From assembly GCA_016490735.1 (NCBI GenBank), contig JAEMWC010001426.1, positions 5,001-69,000 of the forward strand: DNA of 64,000 bases, given 5' to 3'. Of the stretch, positions 35,393-49,900 are shown one piece after another. Each line of letters starts with the position of its first letter. The stretch's first letter is position 1. A program made the translations under genes and the position numbers. The notes under the pieces are model-generated. The model was not told where the DNA came from. It saw only the letters and a program-made list of their open reading frames with translations, and searched no databases. This DNA is from Pachyseris speciosa. Taxonomy: Eukaryota > Cnidaria > Anthozoa > Scleractinia > Pachyseridae.

Positions 35393-37902
35393 CTGTGAAA
35401 ATATTCCAGACATTTCAGTGTGAGAAGGACGTAAAATCAGTAATTACCAGCGACAATTAAGGTGAGAGAGTCCTTATCTCAGAAACTACTTAGCCTTGAG
35501 ATTATTGGTGAGGCCTCTTAATGAAAACAATATTGGGCTACAGTGACGCCTACTAGGAATTTTGGAGCTTCTGTTACAGACGTTATCGAATGGTTTGATG
35601 GATTTGTGAAGAACTGACCTTTGTGCAAGTTCCAAGTTAAAAAAATAAAGACTTAAACAAAAAGTCTAATAATTGATGGAACAGTTAAAAATAACTGCCA
35701 ACAACTAGTATCTCGCCCCCACTTTCCAAGTGACCCCGTGCTAAAGGATACACAAGGACACCAAACAGTCCGCTATCAACCCAAGGTGCCCTTTTGCCGT
35801 TGCAAAGGTAAGTGTACAGTTTAATCCATCCGTATATAGCTTTGACGGCTTTGTACCGAAACGCTGGGTTTCACGCTCGCAAGAAAATTATATTATTCAC
35901 TTATAAGGCTCACTCGATTATAAGACGCACCCTAAACTTTCGAAGACGATTGTGAGTAAGCAAAATGAAAATTTCACCTAAATACCCTGTTACACTGGCG
36001 CACCCAGAATTACGGGAAATTTTGTTGACCGCGTTCGCTGTACTTACAAGAATTTTCTTTCAAAAGTTACTAATCATGGTGCTTTCATTCTCAAAACAAA
36101 AGCGAAAAAGTCATACATTACAAAAAATAGCAAAAAAAGTCACACATGGACAATAGCATAAAAGGCACACTTTTTAATTCACTCAAGTCATCCTTCTCAG
36201 GAAACAGTGTTTTAAGTTATGAATACTAATTGATCCGTTATTGCGTTTATAAACAATACTCGTCTGACAGATCTTTCATTCATCATGTGCAAAAGTCATC
36301 TTAATCTTCGAGCATTCGTTCAGCGTCCCGTAAATTTTCAGTAATTAGGCCAAGCACTCGTCGTCATTCCTATGATCTAAACTTCAAGTTGAAGATCGTA
36401 GCAGAAGCGAAAGCTGTGAACAATCATGAAATTGCTCGAGAGAGTTTCACGGTCATCCTAGCAGTGAAGGCGGATGGTGAGAAACTTCCACCAAAGTTGA
36501 TATTCAAAGGCGTTCGTCAGCTACGAATCGAGGTACTCAGGAGAATGCAGGTTTCTGTACACAAGAAGGCCTGGATGGACAAAGAAGGATTGATCCTTTT
36601 CCTTTATCATTTTCGGAGTATTTAATAGCGGTCGTGACAATTTTTTCGAACGATTTGTACTCAAGTTTGCCTCATTTCGTGGGAGCGAGGTTGGGAATTT
36701 GTTCGATTGTTTTTTGCGTCAGTCATTTCAAGCACATGCTTTTTATCACGTTCGCTCTTTGCTGAACTCACCTCGGCTTTGTTTACGGACTCTTTACGAA
36801 CTTGTTTGCCGTAGCAACACTCATCGGAGTTGTTTTTCTTAGCATTTGTAGTTTGTTAAATTTGCTTTTAAGCACCTTCGCTAATCACCTTAGTCTAATC
36901 AGAGTTTTTTTTTCTAACTTTTAGGAACCCAGGAGTGGATTCAGAAGAATCTTCGATTTATGCCTGAGCATTGAGACCTTCTCGTTTGGGATTCCTTCCG
37001 CGCCCATTTAACGGATGCAGTTAAAGATCTACTTGACAGACGAAACGTCCATGTTGCCGTAATTCCCGGTGGCCTCTTTCCAGTTCTCCGTCCACTGCAT
37101 AAGCACATCAATAAGCGATTCAAAGCAAAGGTCCCTGCGAAATACGAAGCCTGGATGGTTAACGGCACGTTTACCTACACGCCTTCCGGAAAGAAGCGAG
37201 CGCCCAGTAAAGAGATGGTGTTGCGGTGGATCGATCGAGCATGGAGAGAGATCCCAGTTGATTTGATAACGAGATCGTTCAAGTCCTGTGGCATCAACAA
37301 TGCTCTCGATGGAACTGAAGATGATGCGGTTTGGGACGACGAGGAAGAAGAAGCAAAAGACGCAGAATAGCCAATTAACAACGAGTTCGAGACAGATAGC
37401 GAAGCCGAGGATGACGAGTAGCTGAGCGCAGCCGAGCTTTCAAACAAACGGATCTTTTCAGAGCCACCCCGGTTCTTTTTAGAACCAACAAATCAGATGA
37501 AATTAATGATCGAAGTTGTTTATCTTTTGTTTATTCATTTACTGGTATTTATTTACATACTCATTTCAGTTTAGCATTAATTATTAACGGAATTTGGAAA
37601 AGTTATATTTTGTTGCGCGAAAATACTCGGTTATAAGACGCACCCCGAATTTTGAGCAGATTTTGATCGAACAAGCATATTTTCTCGTAAAAAATGTGCG
37701 CTTTATAAGTGAATAAGATTTTTCTTCCATAGGAGTTTGATATGGGAACACTGACGAAAAAGAGGCCATTGAGAGTCTCGGACTGACTGATATGACCGAC
37801 TGACTGACTGTTCATCTGTTATAGTTATTTTTCTTTCAATTGTTCATTTTTTTAGTTGCCGAGGGCACCCACTTATAACAGCTTCAGCTGACGGGTTTAC
37901 CC

Positions 37903-37962
<60 letters not shown>

Positions 37963-40900
37963 GTTATGTGTCCAAATCACAGCAATGTCATGCTGGAGGT
38001 TCTGGCGCAAGCTGCAACAAGCAGCCTCAGCAATCCAAAACTTGTCTTCTGCATTGTGTGGGCTTGAATTGTGTGGGAAGTTCCTGACATACCCTCTGTC
38101 TGTGTTTGCGGGGACATCTTCAATGTGTATCATGCTATGATATGCAAACGGGGCGGATTTTATCGTTCAACTCCATAATGAGCTGAGGGATTTGGAAGCG
38201 AATGGCATCAGTAATTGTATACTCGTTCACAGAGAGTGGCTTCAGTTTCTCTTCCAACCATTTGGCCAGGTTATAATCAGCGTATTGTTGAACATAAAAA
38301 CTCCGCGATTGGAAAACATTTCTTGGAAGCCCATGGGGACATAAACCTCCTCAAAGAAAGCCAGTTTCGCATACTCCGAAAGTGTCAAGGAAAATTGGAT
38401 TGCCTCGTCTATGAGATGCTTTCATCAAGGAATGTAGTCCAAGCTTAAACACACAAACCGATTCCATCCGTACGAAACTTTTTACTTGAAAGAACATTCC
38501 AACACTTTGATTTCTTATGTGATTGTTCTATTGTTTTTTTACTAAGTGTTTTAAACATTTTCTTATCACTATCATTTTGACTTGATAATGACGTTAGCTC
38601 AACGTCAAAACGTCGTCGTTTTTTAAAAACTTTCTTAATATGTTTTTAAAAGATATTTTATCGCAGTTTTTTTATCGTTAAATACTTGTTAAGAGAACGT
38701 TATCTCTGGGGCACTCTAGGCAAAGCCAGGAATAACGCTTTCCAAAATATTTTGTGTTTTACCAAAATAGCATTTTCCGCAAGAAATGGGCTCATTATGT
38801 GTAAAATCGAACGGGATTCCGCAAAAAACGGCCTTTTTCTTTCATTCTCTTACAATCGAGACATCAGAGTCGTAATATTTAGCGAAATAACACGGAAGCA
38901 ATGAGTTTTTTTGAGATCACCAGTTTATTGCAAAACTCACGGATACATAAATTGCTCCTATATTAAAACGCAAAAATATGAAGTACTTTGCGGACTGTTA
39001 AGTTTTCTGGAATTTTATAAACAAAAAGGATGCCATTTTCACAGCCCTTAGAAAAAAGTTCAGCATATGTATACACATTTGTCGGATGGCAGACCTATAA
39101 ACACCTAAATCTTCGATTTTATTCGAAATATTCATCAATGCACAGAAAATCAATGTTTCAGAGGCATGTGTGCCACTGTTAAAACAAAAAAAACAAAAAC
39201 AGATTCAAAAGGAGATTACACCACTTAACTCGGACACTATCTGGACACTGCATTTCAAAATTAGAACCCATGCTGCAGAAATTCTGCGGCCTCCAAAGAC
39301 CCAAGCTGCAGAAATCTGCAGCCTCCAATGACCCAAGCTGCAGAAATTCTGCAGCCTCCAATGACCCATGCTGCAGAAATTCTGCAGCCTCCAATGACCC
39401 ATGCTGCAGAAATTCTGCAACCTTAACGACCCATGCCGCAGAAATTCTGCGGCCTCCAATGACTCATGCTGCAGAAATTCTGCAACCTTAACGACCCATG
39501 CCGCAGAAATTCTGTGACCTCCAATGACCCATGCTGCAGAAATTCTGCAGCCTCCAATGACCCATGCTGCAGAAATTCTGCGGCCTCCAATGACCCATCC
39601 TGCAGAATTCTGCTGCCTCAAATGACCCATCCTGCAGAAATTCTGCGGCCTCTAATGACCCATGCTGCAGAAATTCTACGGCCGCTCATGACCAATGCTA
39701 AAGAAATTGCAATGTGTACTTAACTCCCAACGGTTGTAAAATTTTCAGGAACATAAAAAGATATGACGCTCTTCCATTTTCAAGGTTCTAAGGTCAAATT
39801 GACAAAACTGTGAACAACAGAAACATTAATAATTTATGACATGTGCATTGTTTCATGACGGGAAACCAATTAGGCGCAAGATAATAAACTAAAAGCCACA
39901 ACAGCCATTATCCTTGTTTTCCATTTTCTTGTGTTTAATATTGCATGTGATTGTTCACAACACAGCATTCCAAACATACAGTATTTTGGTGTTCATGTTT
40001 TTGTCACACAGTAATTTTTAAAGAGTTATTTTAACTCCAAAAGTGGAGTTAAAATTTTAGGTTAAATATAACCCCTTTTTGGGGGTTATTTTAACTCCTT
40101 TTTTTAACTCCTTTTTTAAGGGTTATAATGACTCCAGTGCGCGAGTCACTTTAACTCTGCAAAAGGAGTTATTTAAACTCCATAAGGGAGTTACTGTAAC
40201 TCCAAAAGTGGAGTTAAAATGTTAGGTTAAATATAACTCCTTTTTGGGGGTCATTTTAACTCCCATTTTTAACTCCAATTCTGGAGTTGTATTAGCTCCA
40301 ACAAGAGAGTCATTTTAACTCTGCCCCATAAAAGAGTAGAGTTATTTCAACTCCATAATCAGGGTTATAGTCACTCCGGCATTAGAAGTAAAGTAACTCC
40401 AGCACAGTCACCCTATGTAGTTTTAAGATGAAAACAATAGATCACACAAATTGACTGTAATATGTTTAATTCAATCAGATTTCATTTTCTTATCTGAACA
40501 CCAGTTTCTTACATACTTTGTATTATCATTGACATTTGAAATGTAAATTTCTAATATGATTATATTGATAAATAAAGAATGTGCAAGTATGCATGATTAA
40601 AACATTTAAATATGACAATCTTTCCAGGTATGAAAGTCAAAATACAACAAAATTCAATCTGTTTGTTTGAACACAACTCTATCTTTTCTTTAAAAAATAT
40701 AACTGGCTTATATATTAATGTTCATAAGGTTCTATCAGGAACAAGATACACATGGTATGTGTACATTCAAAACATTTTAAACTTTGTTTTTGGCTGAAGC
40801 CTTAACAGGACACTATCACATAAGCACATTTGCCAGTTACTCAAATTTAAACTTGAAAAATTCAGTTTGATGTGCCAAATTTAAAATGGCATGGACAAGT

Positions 40901-43900
40901 TGGCAATGGTTATAGTAAAAAGGTCAGAAACTCTGGGCAAACATGAATATTTGATTCCTTTATGAGAGGAAAAAAGAATTGTCAAATGTTTTGAAGTCAA
41001 CTCATGACAGTGCCCCTTAAAGAAACATTGAAATTATGAGAGGGCAGAGGTGAACTTGTTTGAACCGCCACTCTCTTTGTTGCGTCTTGGCATCTGTCTT
41101 CACAAAATAGAAATACATTGCCACACTATTTAAATATATTTAAATATTTAACAAGCCACATGAAGCCCCACTACAATGCCACGTTGCTTGTCCCCAGAGA
41201 AATCACTTCAACTCCCTCCAATGCAATACACAGCAGGGCCCAATTGTTCAATGCACGATTAAGCTATGTAATCACGGGTTAGAGCAAACTTTGAGTATAG
41301 TCTACATTGTAAATACTGGTAATGTTCAACAAAAACATTTCAAAAAGACTTTCATCCTTAAGTTTTGATTGGAATTTAACTTTACTTTAAGCGTACAATT
41401 TGATTTACAAAACTTTCTCAATGAGTAAGATTAAGACTTCAGTTAACTCTTAATCCTGGGTTAGCGTTAATCGTCTTCCGAACAACCAGGGCCAGGTCCT
41501 TAAGTCACCAATGCCTATAATCCTTGGAGAGCTTTGGTGTTCCTTGTTTCCACATCAATGGACTCTACATACATCCTACAAAAGAATGTATTCAGTACTT
41601 GAGTATCTAGACATCAGTTTCAGCATGATTATCTTTTTATGCAAATGTCTGCATTGTAAACCCAAGATATGAAATTTAAAAGTTGTCATTATTCCCTACT
41701 GTTGCATGGTCTACCCGAGGCAGCCATTATAAGTGGTCGTCATACAACGGTGCTCCCTTAATGTTGTATCAACCACTAATAATGGCTGTTTGGGAGACTG
41801 CACTGTCACAGTCACTGGTATGTAGATGTTATGATGCAAACAAACAAAACTGCCATGTCCATTTCAGCGGAAAAAAAAGGCAACTCAAATATATAATCTG
41901 CTGGAAGTTATGATCACCCATGATTATTATTATTTTAGAGGAAACATTTACTATTATCCTAAATAGTTGCCAAAGAACTGATCAAACTCAGCCTTCATGT
42001 TAAAAGAAAGGAAATATACACATTTAACTATACAAGCTTCTGCCTCATATCAAAAAGACTACAACTTGTAGTTTGTTCTGTGTGATATGAATGAAGTTGC
42101 ATGAGATTACAAGTACATCTTGAATGTGAGGTGCTACATAAAAAACACCTAGTCAAACACTCAAATAAATAAATCTCACACAGCCAAATGGCCCTGAATA
42201 AAGTGAATAATAATAACAATAACAACAGCAACAACAACAACATTGCAATTAATTCACTTGTGGCTGTGTTTAACAGGGTTTACTGTCCAAATTTAGCAAC
42301 ACCCAAATAAAAATATTTCAATTCCTGCATCCTGAGAAATATTTTCTGCACAGCAAGAAACAAGGTATACAACATTTTCCTTCATTAATATTCTTTGGAA
42401 CAAATAGCCATGTTTGCCATCTAACGGGTTTACCTAAAACATGGAATCCGGAATCCGGAATGTACAGAAGTTTGGTAAAAAATTTTGACAAAGGTTGAAG
42501 TCACTTGGGTAATAATATGGTCAACAAATTATATGATGACTTAGCCTGAGTTTTGCAGCAATCAAGCAATCAAGCAATCAGTCAATCTAGGGCAGCATTT
42601 TAATTCTTTGGTTTTGCTTTTAATAAACCGCCTGATTCCTTTAAAGCACACAGCTTTCAATCACACTTCAACGATACTAATCAATGTTTTGTGCATTTTG
42701 AACATTTTAAATTAAAATCATTTTAATTAAAAGCACCTTTTCTTATTCATTTTGTCTATGAATAGTGTTAGGCCTGTCCACAAGTTGACGGCAACTTTTT
42801 GAACAACTTTCGATTTTCGATCAACCTTTTTTGATTTCGAGCAACGTTTTTTCCGTTTTCAATGTTTTGTTATTGATTTCAGCTAGATCTTTATAAAACA
42901 AGAGCTATTTTAAACGCTTCGTGACCAAAAAGCGGAGAAAAATCACTTTGCATATCTTGACTTAATTGCGCGTGGGAACGCTTACGCCTGATTGGTCATT
43001 GTCTGTTGCTCCATGCTGGAATGTTTGGGAACTGTATCGGCGCGTACATTTCAGGTTGTCGAGTGGCCGTCGATAAAACGTGGAACATGGGACATTCTGG
43101 AACATCCCGGTACATTCAGGAACATCTCCAAAAGACGAAGAAAGATCACTTTAAAAAAAACTTTTAAATATACAGAAAAAAAAGAAACTAACACGAAATA
43201 AATATAATTCGAGAGATTAATTGGAGAAAAAAAAAAAAAGACAAAAAAATATTTATTTCAAAAAAAAAAAAAAAAAGAAAAGACGTTTATAAATGCCCCA
43301 CCTGGAAATGATAGCTATGGGGCTGGGTGAGGATTATTTTAGCGCTTTCGTTTGCTTACAACATTTTCACCCTCATACAGTTGTACCGTCTTCAGTCATT
43401 GCTCTTTTTTTCGAAAAAACTTAAGTCAGTATGGTGCCCAATATACCTTGAAACTTTTATGTAGGAACCTTGAGCACGCAAAATCCGCTGCTCTCCACTT
43501 CTGATTGGTTAAGGATATCTACAACAACTGAGGACTTGGTCAGGCCTACTTTTACGGTAGGCGATAAACGTGGTTAATCTGCTCCAAGAAAGATTTTTTC
43601 CCAATAGCAATGCTTCTCACTCCGTTTTTGCAGCGATGGCTGCACTGCATGGGCCTGTTTGTTTCTTAAGGTTAAACTAGTGTAAAATCTCGCGGATCAG
43701 CTCTTTAAGTTGCATTTAATGATCCTGCATACGGTCTTTCTTAATAGTTATCCTTATATCCCTCCACATCGACTCAACTGGAAAGAACAAACCAAGTCCC
43801 AGACTAAGACTTCACTCCTGTCACCTACCTCCTCCTGTAAGACATCTATCGTCTTCATGGTCAGTGCTTATAGCTTAAGATCTTCGATTGCACCTGTCCT

Positions 43901-46900
43901 TTCTATTCCGAGAGAGTCGGGAACTTTTCAGCACTCGGCAGCAACTACTTTTAATAAGCTCCCTATAGCTATTAGAAACATAACTGAGTATAACTCCTTT
44001 TGTCGTAGTGTGAAGAGACATTTTTTATCTTTATTTATTATTATTAATATTATTATTATTATTATTCGGTTCTTTTAACCCTCTTATTAATTATTAATTC
44101 TAGTTTCTAGATTCCGGTTCCGGATTCTGGATTCCGGATTCCGGATTCCGGATTCCATGTTTTAGGTCGATAGCATGCGAGTGCCGTGTGCTACGAAGGA
44201 GTTACTTTATTGTGTTATTTGTTGTATGCGCCTTTCGTTCCGCATCCTTGCACTTAGATATCTCGACGGATTCGAAACAGTGGTTCGATGTCTTTGTAAC
44301 TTCTATCTGATGTAGCATTTAGGCTTGGTAAACGACAATTTAGGAGGTAAGCTAACTAAAATCAGCTCAATTTGATGAATGATCTTATCGCTCTACCGCC
44401 TTAGAAGACCGGCTCGCTGTTCCGGAAAGAACCGATTTCGTTTCCTTCGTTTTGACTTTGTTCCCTTAGATTTGCCTTGCAAAAGACCAGCTTTAAGCTA
44501 TAACTATTTATTTGTGTTGAATCATTGGTTTATCGTTGGCAACACCGCTATAAACAGTGTAAATATTATGTAACTTGAACGCAGAAGGCTTTCGCGATGC
44601 TGACAAAGACATGTAAACATTGGCTTTCTTTGTTTCGATCGGCTAGGTTCGGTAAAGCGGACTGATGCTGTTGACAGCAACCGACTGTAGCTTCTTTCTG
44701 GGGCAGCATTTAGGCCAGGTAAAAGCTTATTTACAAAGTAAACAAACCAGAATAACCTTAACTTCAGCGTGATTAGATTACGATATTACGCGCTACCGCT
44801 TTTGCCAATTTTCGCTCTGTCGTTTGTCGACTTTAATATAGGGACCTTTAGCAAAATGGACGAGAACGTGGACGTCAACATCTCTGGCAGTTTGGGGACT
44901 GGTACGAGACCGCCGTTCGCGGTGAGAAAAATAAACACTTTAGCAGGTTGAGACGTCGACGACAGCGAGCCGAACAAACACTGAGTGGAAGAAATTGAAG
45001 AAAATAATCAAATTCTTTCGAAGATAGTTTCTTTTAAAGAGTTTCGAGAATAGCTTTGTACTTCTCTACGCCGATATCTCAGTTTTGGACGCAGAGTTTG
45101 TGCTTCTCTACGATACATACAATTCAAAAAATCCAGATTTTCCGTACGAAAGCTACGACAGATTTAACACAAATACGTTCTAGATTTAAAGCAGAGTTCC
45201 GTGTCGAAAAGCAAGATCATCTTCCGCGCATTGTTGACGCTGTCCAGCTTCCACCAGTGTACAGGTGCCAGGAGAGAAGTAATTGAGAAAATATGAAGGG
45301 CTATATTTGCTTAGTTCTTGACATACCGCCATAACAGCTTCAAATTTACAAGTTCCACCTGAGACGTGCCAAACAACCGAGTTTACTTTTATCCTGGAAC
45401 TCAGAAATAACTTCTTTCTAGTCTGACATCCACGAACAGAGCCATACGTTTTACGAAATCTACAAAGAGAGCGAGCAATAGGCTAAAAACGTAAGAAAAA
45501 TGAAGCTTAGTACTCACGTTCACTACAGAACGGGAAACCTCATGTTATGGCGTCCTGAACTTCGTGTGGACGACGAGTTGTGGACCCTAGGGCATGCGCA
45601 ATAGCATCGAACTACGATTTCTCAACTTCCGGTTGTTCACGTCCACGTCCTCGAACTCTTTGCTAAAGGTCGGTAATGCCTTTGCATTACAGCAGACCGG
45701 TCACAAGCCCAAAGAACATATTTCTTCCAGAATCCCTTTGGAATGATTGGTTAACTTCAGCAAAAACGCTATAAACAGCGTAAATATTCTGTAACTCTAA
45801 TGCAGAAGCCGTGATCTAATTAGCAAATCACTGCACTGTATCGGAACGATTAACCAGCGGCTTCGGTTCGGTGATTTCATTGTGTCAGGTGTGTCAGATT
45901 TCTTTTGTTTCTCCATAAACACAAGTCGCCGACGGGAGAAACTTGGGGTTTTTGCATACGTTAATTATCGAAAACGAAGAGGTAATCACCGAAAAAAAAT
46001 ACAGAGCAATGTTTTTTAACTGGAATGAAGTCCACATACAGAATTTCAGTTACTTTTGAGCACATCGAAAATCGACCAAAAACCGAGAGGACGTCCTTGC
46101 CCCGAGCCCTTCAATTATTCTAATTTATTGCATGTAACTGACACGTGCAGTGAGTCTAAATCTTTGCACATGCCCTTGATCATGCAATGTTTGATTGTGA
46201 ATATATGAATATCATATATTTGAACTGCGGATTAAAGAATTAACATGTGAGAGTGATCATCGCAATTCTACTCAGGCAATAGTGAAAATGAAGCTTGACA
46301 GAAATTCAGGCTTGTACGCAAGTTGAAACCATGACCTCTGCAATACCAGTGCAGTACTCTACCAACTGAGCTAACAAGCTAACTGGGAGCAGGGTTGTTA
46401 GCTCAGGTGGTAGAGCGCTGCACAAGTATTGCAGAGGTCAAGGGTTCAACTACCCTGGGTGCCAGAGGTTATTTTCTTTTTGTTTCCGTATAAGCCTGAA
46501 TTTCTTTCAGGCTATATTTTCAGCACTGCCTAAGTAGAATTTTTAACTGCAACGATCACTCACATCTTCAGTGTATTTATTAATTACAAAAAGGTCAATC
46601 AGTGGAATGCCAATCAAACCTTTCATCAACATAGATTTGAAACTACTAAGAGATTGCAGTCCCCAATCAATGACTGATAAAGGAAATCCTGACAAAATAA
46701 ATGTACTTGTGTAGATGAACATCCACTTGGATAACAGTAGCCAAATTCTAATAACACACCAGATAAGCTGAATTCCTTGAACTCATCTGATTAGCAATGA
46801 TTAGCAATGTGAATGAGACAGGAATTATGCAAAAGTTAGGTGTTCTGCCATCGAGTACGAGCAAGATAAAACTCCATTCTTTTGCCTGCTCATATGTAAA

Positions 46901-49900
46901 TATTTGCTGCCTTTTTTAGTCTGGTGTATTCACAGAAACAGAATTTTAAATGTTTCGCCAATGCGATTGTAGAAACAAAGCTTTTATGGGACGTTAAAAA
47001 AGCTTCGTAAGGATGCGGCCTTTACTGCAATGCTGTCAAGTCACAAATGGGGCGCTCATTTCAAGTGCAAGTCGTTATATGTATGTTTGGAGTACAGGGT
47101 TTGAAACGAACAAAGTCACACACCTCAAAAACGGAACTATGCCTATTAGAAACCTTACGGGTACTCACCAATGCAAATACTCCCAATACTACTCCTTCGA
47201 ACTTGACCGGTCCTCTTGCTCACTGGATCAGTTCCCTAAAAGGAGCACGCATCTCACTCTCTGACATCGAGATAATCTTTTACCACGATCGGAGTAACTG
47301 CAGAATATCCGGTTACTGGACCTAACTGGACCGGTAACTTGATAACTGGACCTCGATTTTCCAATCAACAACAACGTATTCGTTGTTCTGTTTAGAAACT
47401 TGTGGCAAATTATACTCTGTAGTCGACATGTCCGCGCCGAAAGATGAAATGAAATGTCTTACCAAGAGCGCGTCGGTATCTGGCGGAGCTTTGATGACAG
47501 TTGACACTTCTATAAAGACGGTTAGCTTCAAAGATGAAAAGGTGCCAACTGCACTTCCGAACCAACGCGACTTCTCTGAGATTGGCTGCAATTTCAAAAT
47601 GTGAAATTTTTGGGAGAGCTGAAAACACTGATCCCCGCTCCATGGACTACCCACTGACCCCACTCCGTGGACTACCCCACGGAGTACTCCACGGACTACC
47701 CTATGGACTACTCCGCGGACTACCCCTCTTATGGTAAAACAAAAATTACTTTTAGGCTTAAAAAAAAGACTAAAAAGACATACTTGCGTCAGTCGCCATC
47801 TTGGTTACCGCCATTTTACTCAGCGGGTTTACCTAAAAGATCGAATCCTGAATCCTGCATCCGTAATCCGGAATCCGGAATCCGGAATCTAGACTCAACT
47901 GGAAGGAACAAACCAAGTCCCTGGCTAAGACTCCACTCCTGTCACCTACCTCCTCCTGTAAGACATCTACCGTCTTCTTCGGATCTTTTATTCCTCTTAT
48001 TAATTTCGTGGATTATTTATTTTAGTGCTATTTCAAGTCTTTGTGCTCGTGATGTTTTTAAAAATTATTGTTTCCATGCTCTGGAAATGACCCTCAGTTA
48101 TCAAACTAACTGTTGATACTGAATACAGTGGCGAATGCTATTAAAATCATGCTTCGGATGCATTTTGTGTCGCTAAAAGTAGTTGGTTGAATAGTTGACA
48201 ACCTGTCAATGGCATATGAGCAGAAACGAATAAATTTACCTTAAAAAGCGTTGTTATTTAACTTTTTCCAGTGAATTTTATAGGGGATCAGTAAGGGGAT
48301 TAGTAGGGGATCAGTGGGGGATCAGTAAACGGGGGATCAGTGTTTTGTCGAAGCCCCGCTCCTCGCTTGTTCGAAGTACGAGGATCCTTACTCACAAGGC
48401 AATCAACTTGCGAATGTTACAGAGAAAATGAAAAGTAAAAATTATAGACATCTTACATTTATTTACATTATTGTATAGCCAAACAACTTGCCTAGTAAGT
48501 GAATTACGTGTTTTATACAAAATGGTCCTAGCCGAGTTACCTACGGTATATACAAAACAGGAACATTTTGATGTCAACTCAGGAGATAGGCGAAACACAG
48601 TGACGGAGTTCGATCATTTTCAGGAACATTTGGTTTCAAATATTGTCCTCAATCCGAGCTCTTTCTGATTTTCTAGATTCCGGAATCCCGAGTCCGGATT
48701 CCGGATTCCGGATTCTATATTTTAGGTAAACCCACCGAGTAAAATGGGGGTAACCAAGATGGCGACTGACGAAAGTACGTCTCTTGTATCTTATTTTCAG
48801 CCTAAAAGTGATTTTTGTTTTACCATAAGGGGGTAGTCCGCGGAGTAGTCCATAGGGTAGTCGTGGAGTACTCCGTGGGGTAGTCCACGGAGTGGGGGTC
48901 AGTGGGTAGTCCACGGAGTGGGGATCAGTCTTTTCAACTCTCCCGAAATTTTTTGTTCGTTACGCAGTTTCAAAAACATGAAACTTATGAAAGAGCCAAA
49001 GTCAACTCAACAGGGCTTTGTTGTGGCCTCCGACATATGTGGGAAAGGCATCACGTTGTTTTCTCCAACCAGAGGCATACATTTTCAACAGGACAAGGTT
49101 TCTATCCGTAAACTGCTTTGTGGCAGGCGTCATTTTTGTTTCCACAGAAAGCAGAAAAGCTGGTTACGAGGTAACAGTTTAACCGCGTGACCGAGTGCGC
49201 GTGACCACGCTTGTTCAATATTTGAAAACATGGCGCTCTGAGCAAAAGGTCATCGGAAAGTCCTCTGATTCTACTGGAAATGAAACATTTATTTACAAAA
49301 ATAACTATTTTTTGAAACGTTCCCGAACTTTATTTCGTATCTACAAGCGCTTTGTTCGCCTTCAAGCTGTTGGGAGCTTCATTATTTGCGGTTTTGCTGG
49401 ATCGCTACCTACATCGTGGCATCGATGGAGGAAACGTCGAGGAAACGACAATTCAAGGATAATGGTTGTCCTAGTATTTGCATCAGTGGAACTCAACACA
49501 ACATCAAAAAGGTGAACGTGAATAACATCGATGCAGTTCACATTTGTTAACGTTTAGGTCAGCATTATGAATCAACGTCATTGTGCTCTCGTGACAACGG
49601 TTGAATCAGTGGAAAAGAGCTTCAGCCCTTTTTCTTCCGCAATTCAAGCGACCTCTTGGAGCCAATGGAGAGAGAAATCCAACCTACCCCAAAAGTCAGA
49701 GTGTCATATGACTAATGCTATAATAAGAATAAATTAAGAGTACCTCACAAATTTATGTCTCTAGGTAAGCTGAAAACCATTCATTTGGCACTAAGCTAAG
49801 GCCTTGTAGTTGCGGGCATTTATCACTCCTAAAGTTTGAGCCTGAATATTAGCAGCTATTTGTGAGATATCCTTGTCCCTCCAAGCCACATCCCAAAAGC

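Noticed and set aside
37897..38133. Minus-strand ORF ending in poly-Asn
   Set aside because: The tail is the (ATT)n microsatellite and the rest has no recognised family or splice context.
39205..39723. Long ORFs on both strands at the 39.3 kb array; possible CRISPR-like repeats
   Set aside because: Unit length 33 is a multiple of three, so any frame stays open. Spacers are repeats of each other, which rules out a CRISPR array.
46393..46466. Intact tRNA gene
   Set aside because: A and B boxes are good, but the acceptor stem does not pair and a SINE body follows, so it is a SINE head.
47667..48116. 149-codon ORF across the fold-back element
   Set aside because: Its start is in tandem GGACTACCC repeats and the rest crosses an arm boundary; no protein family.
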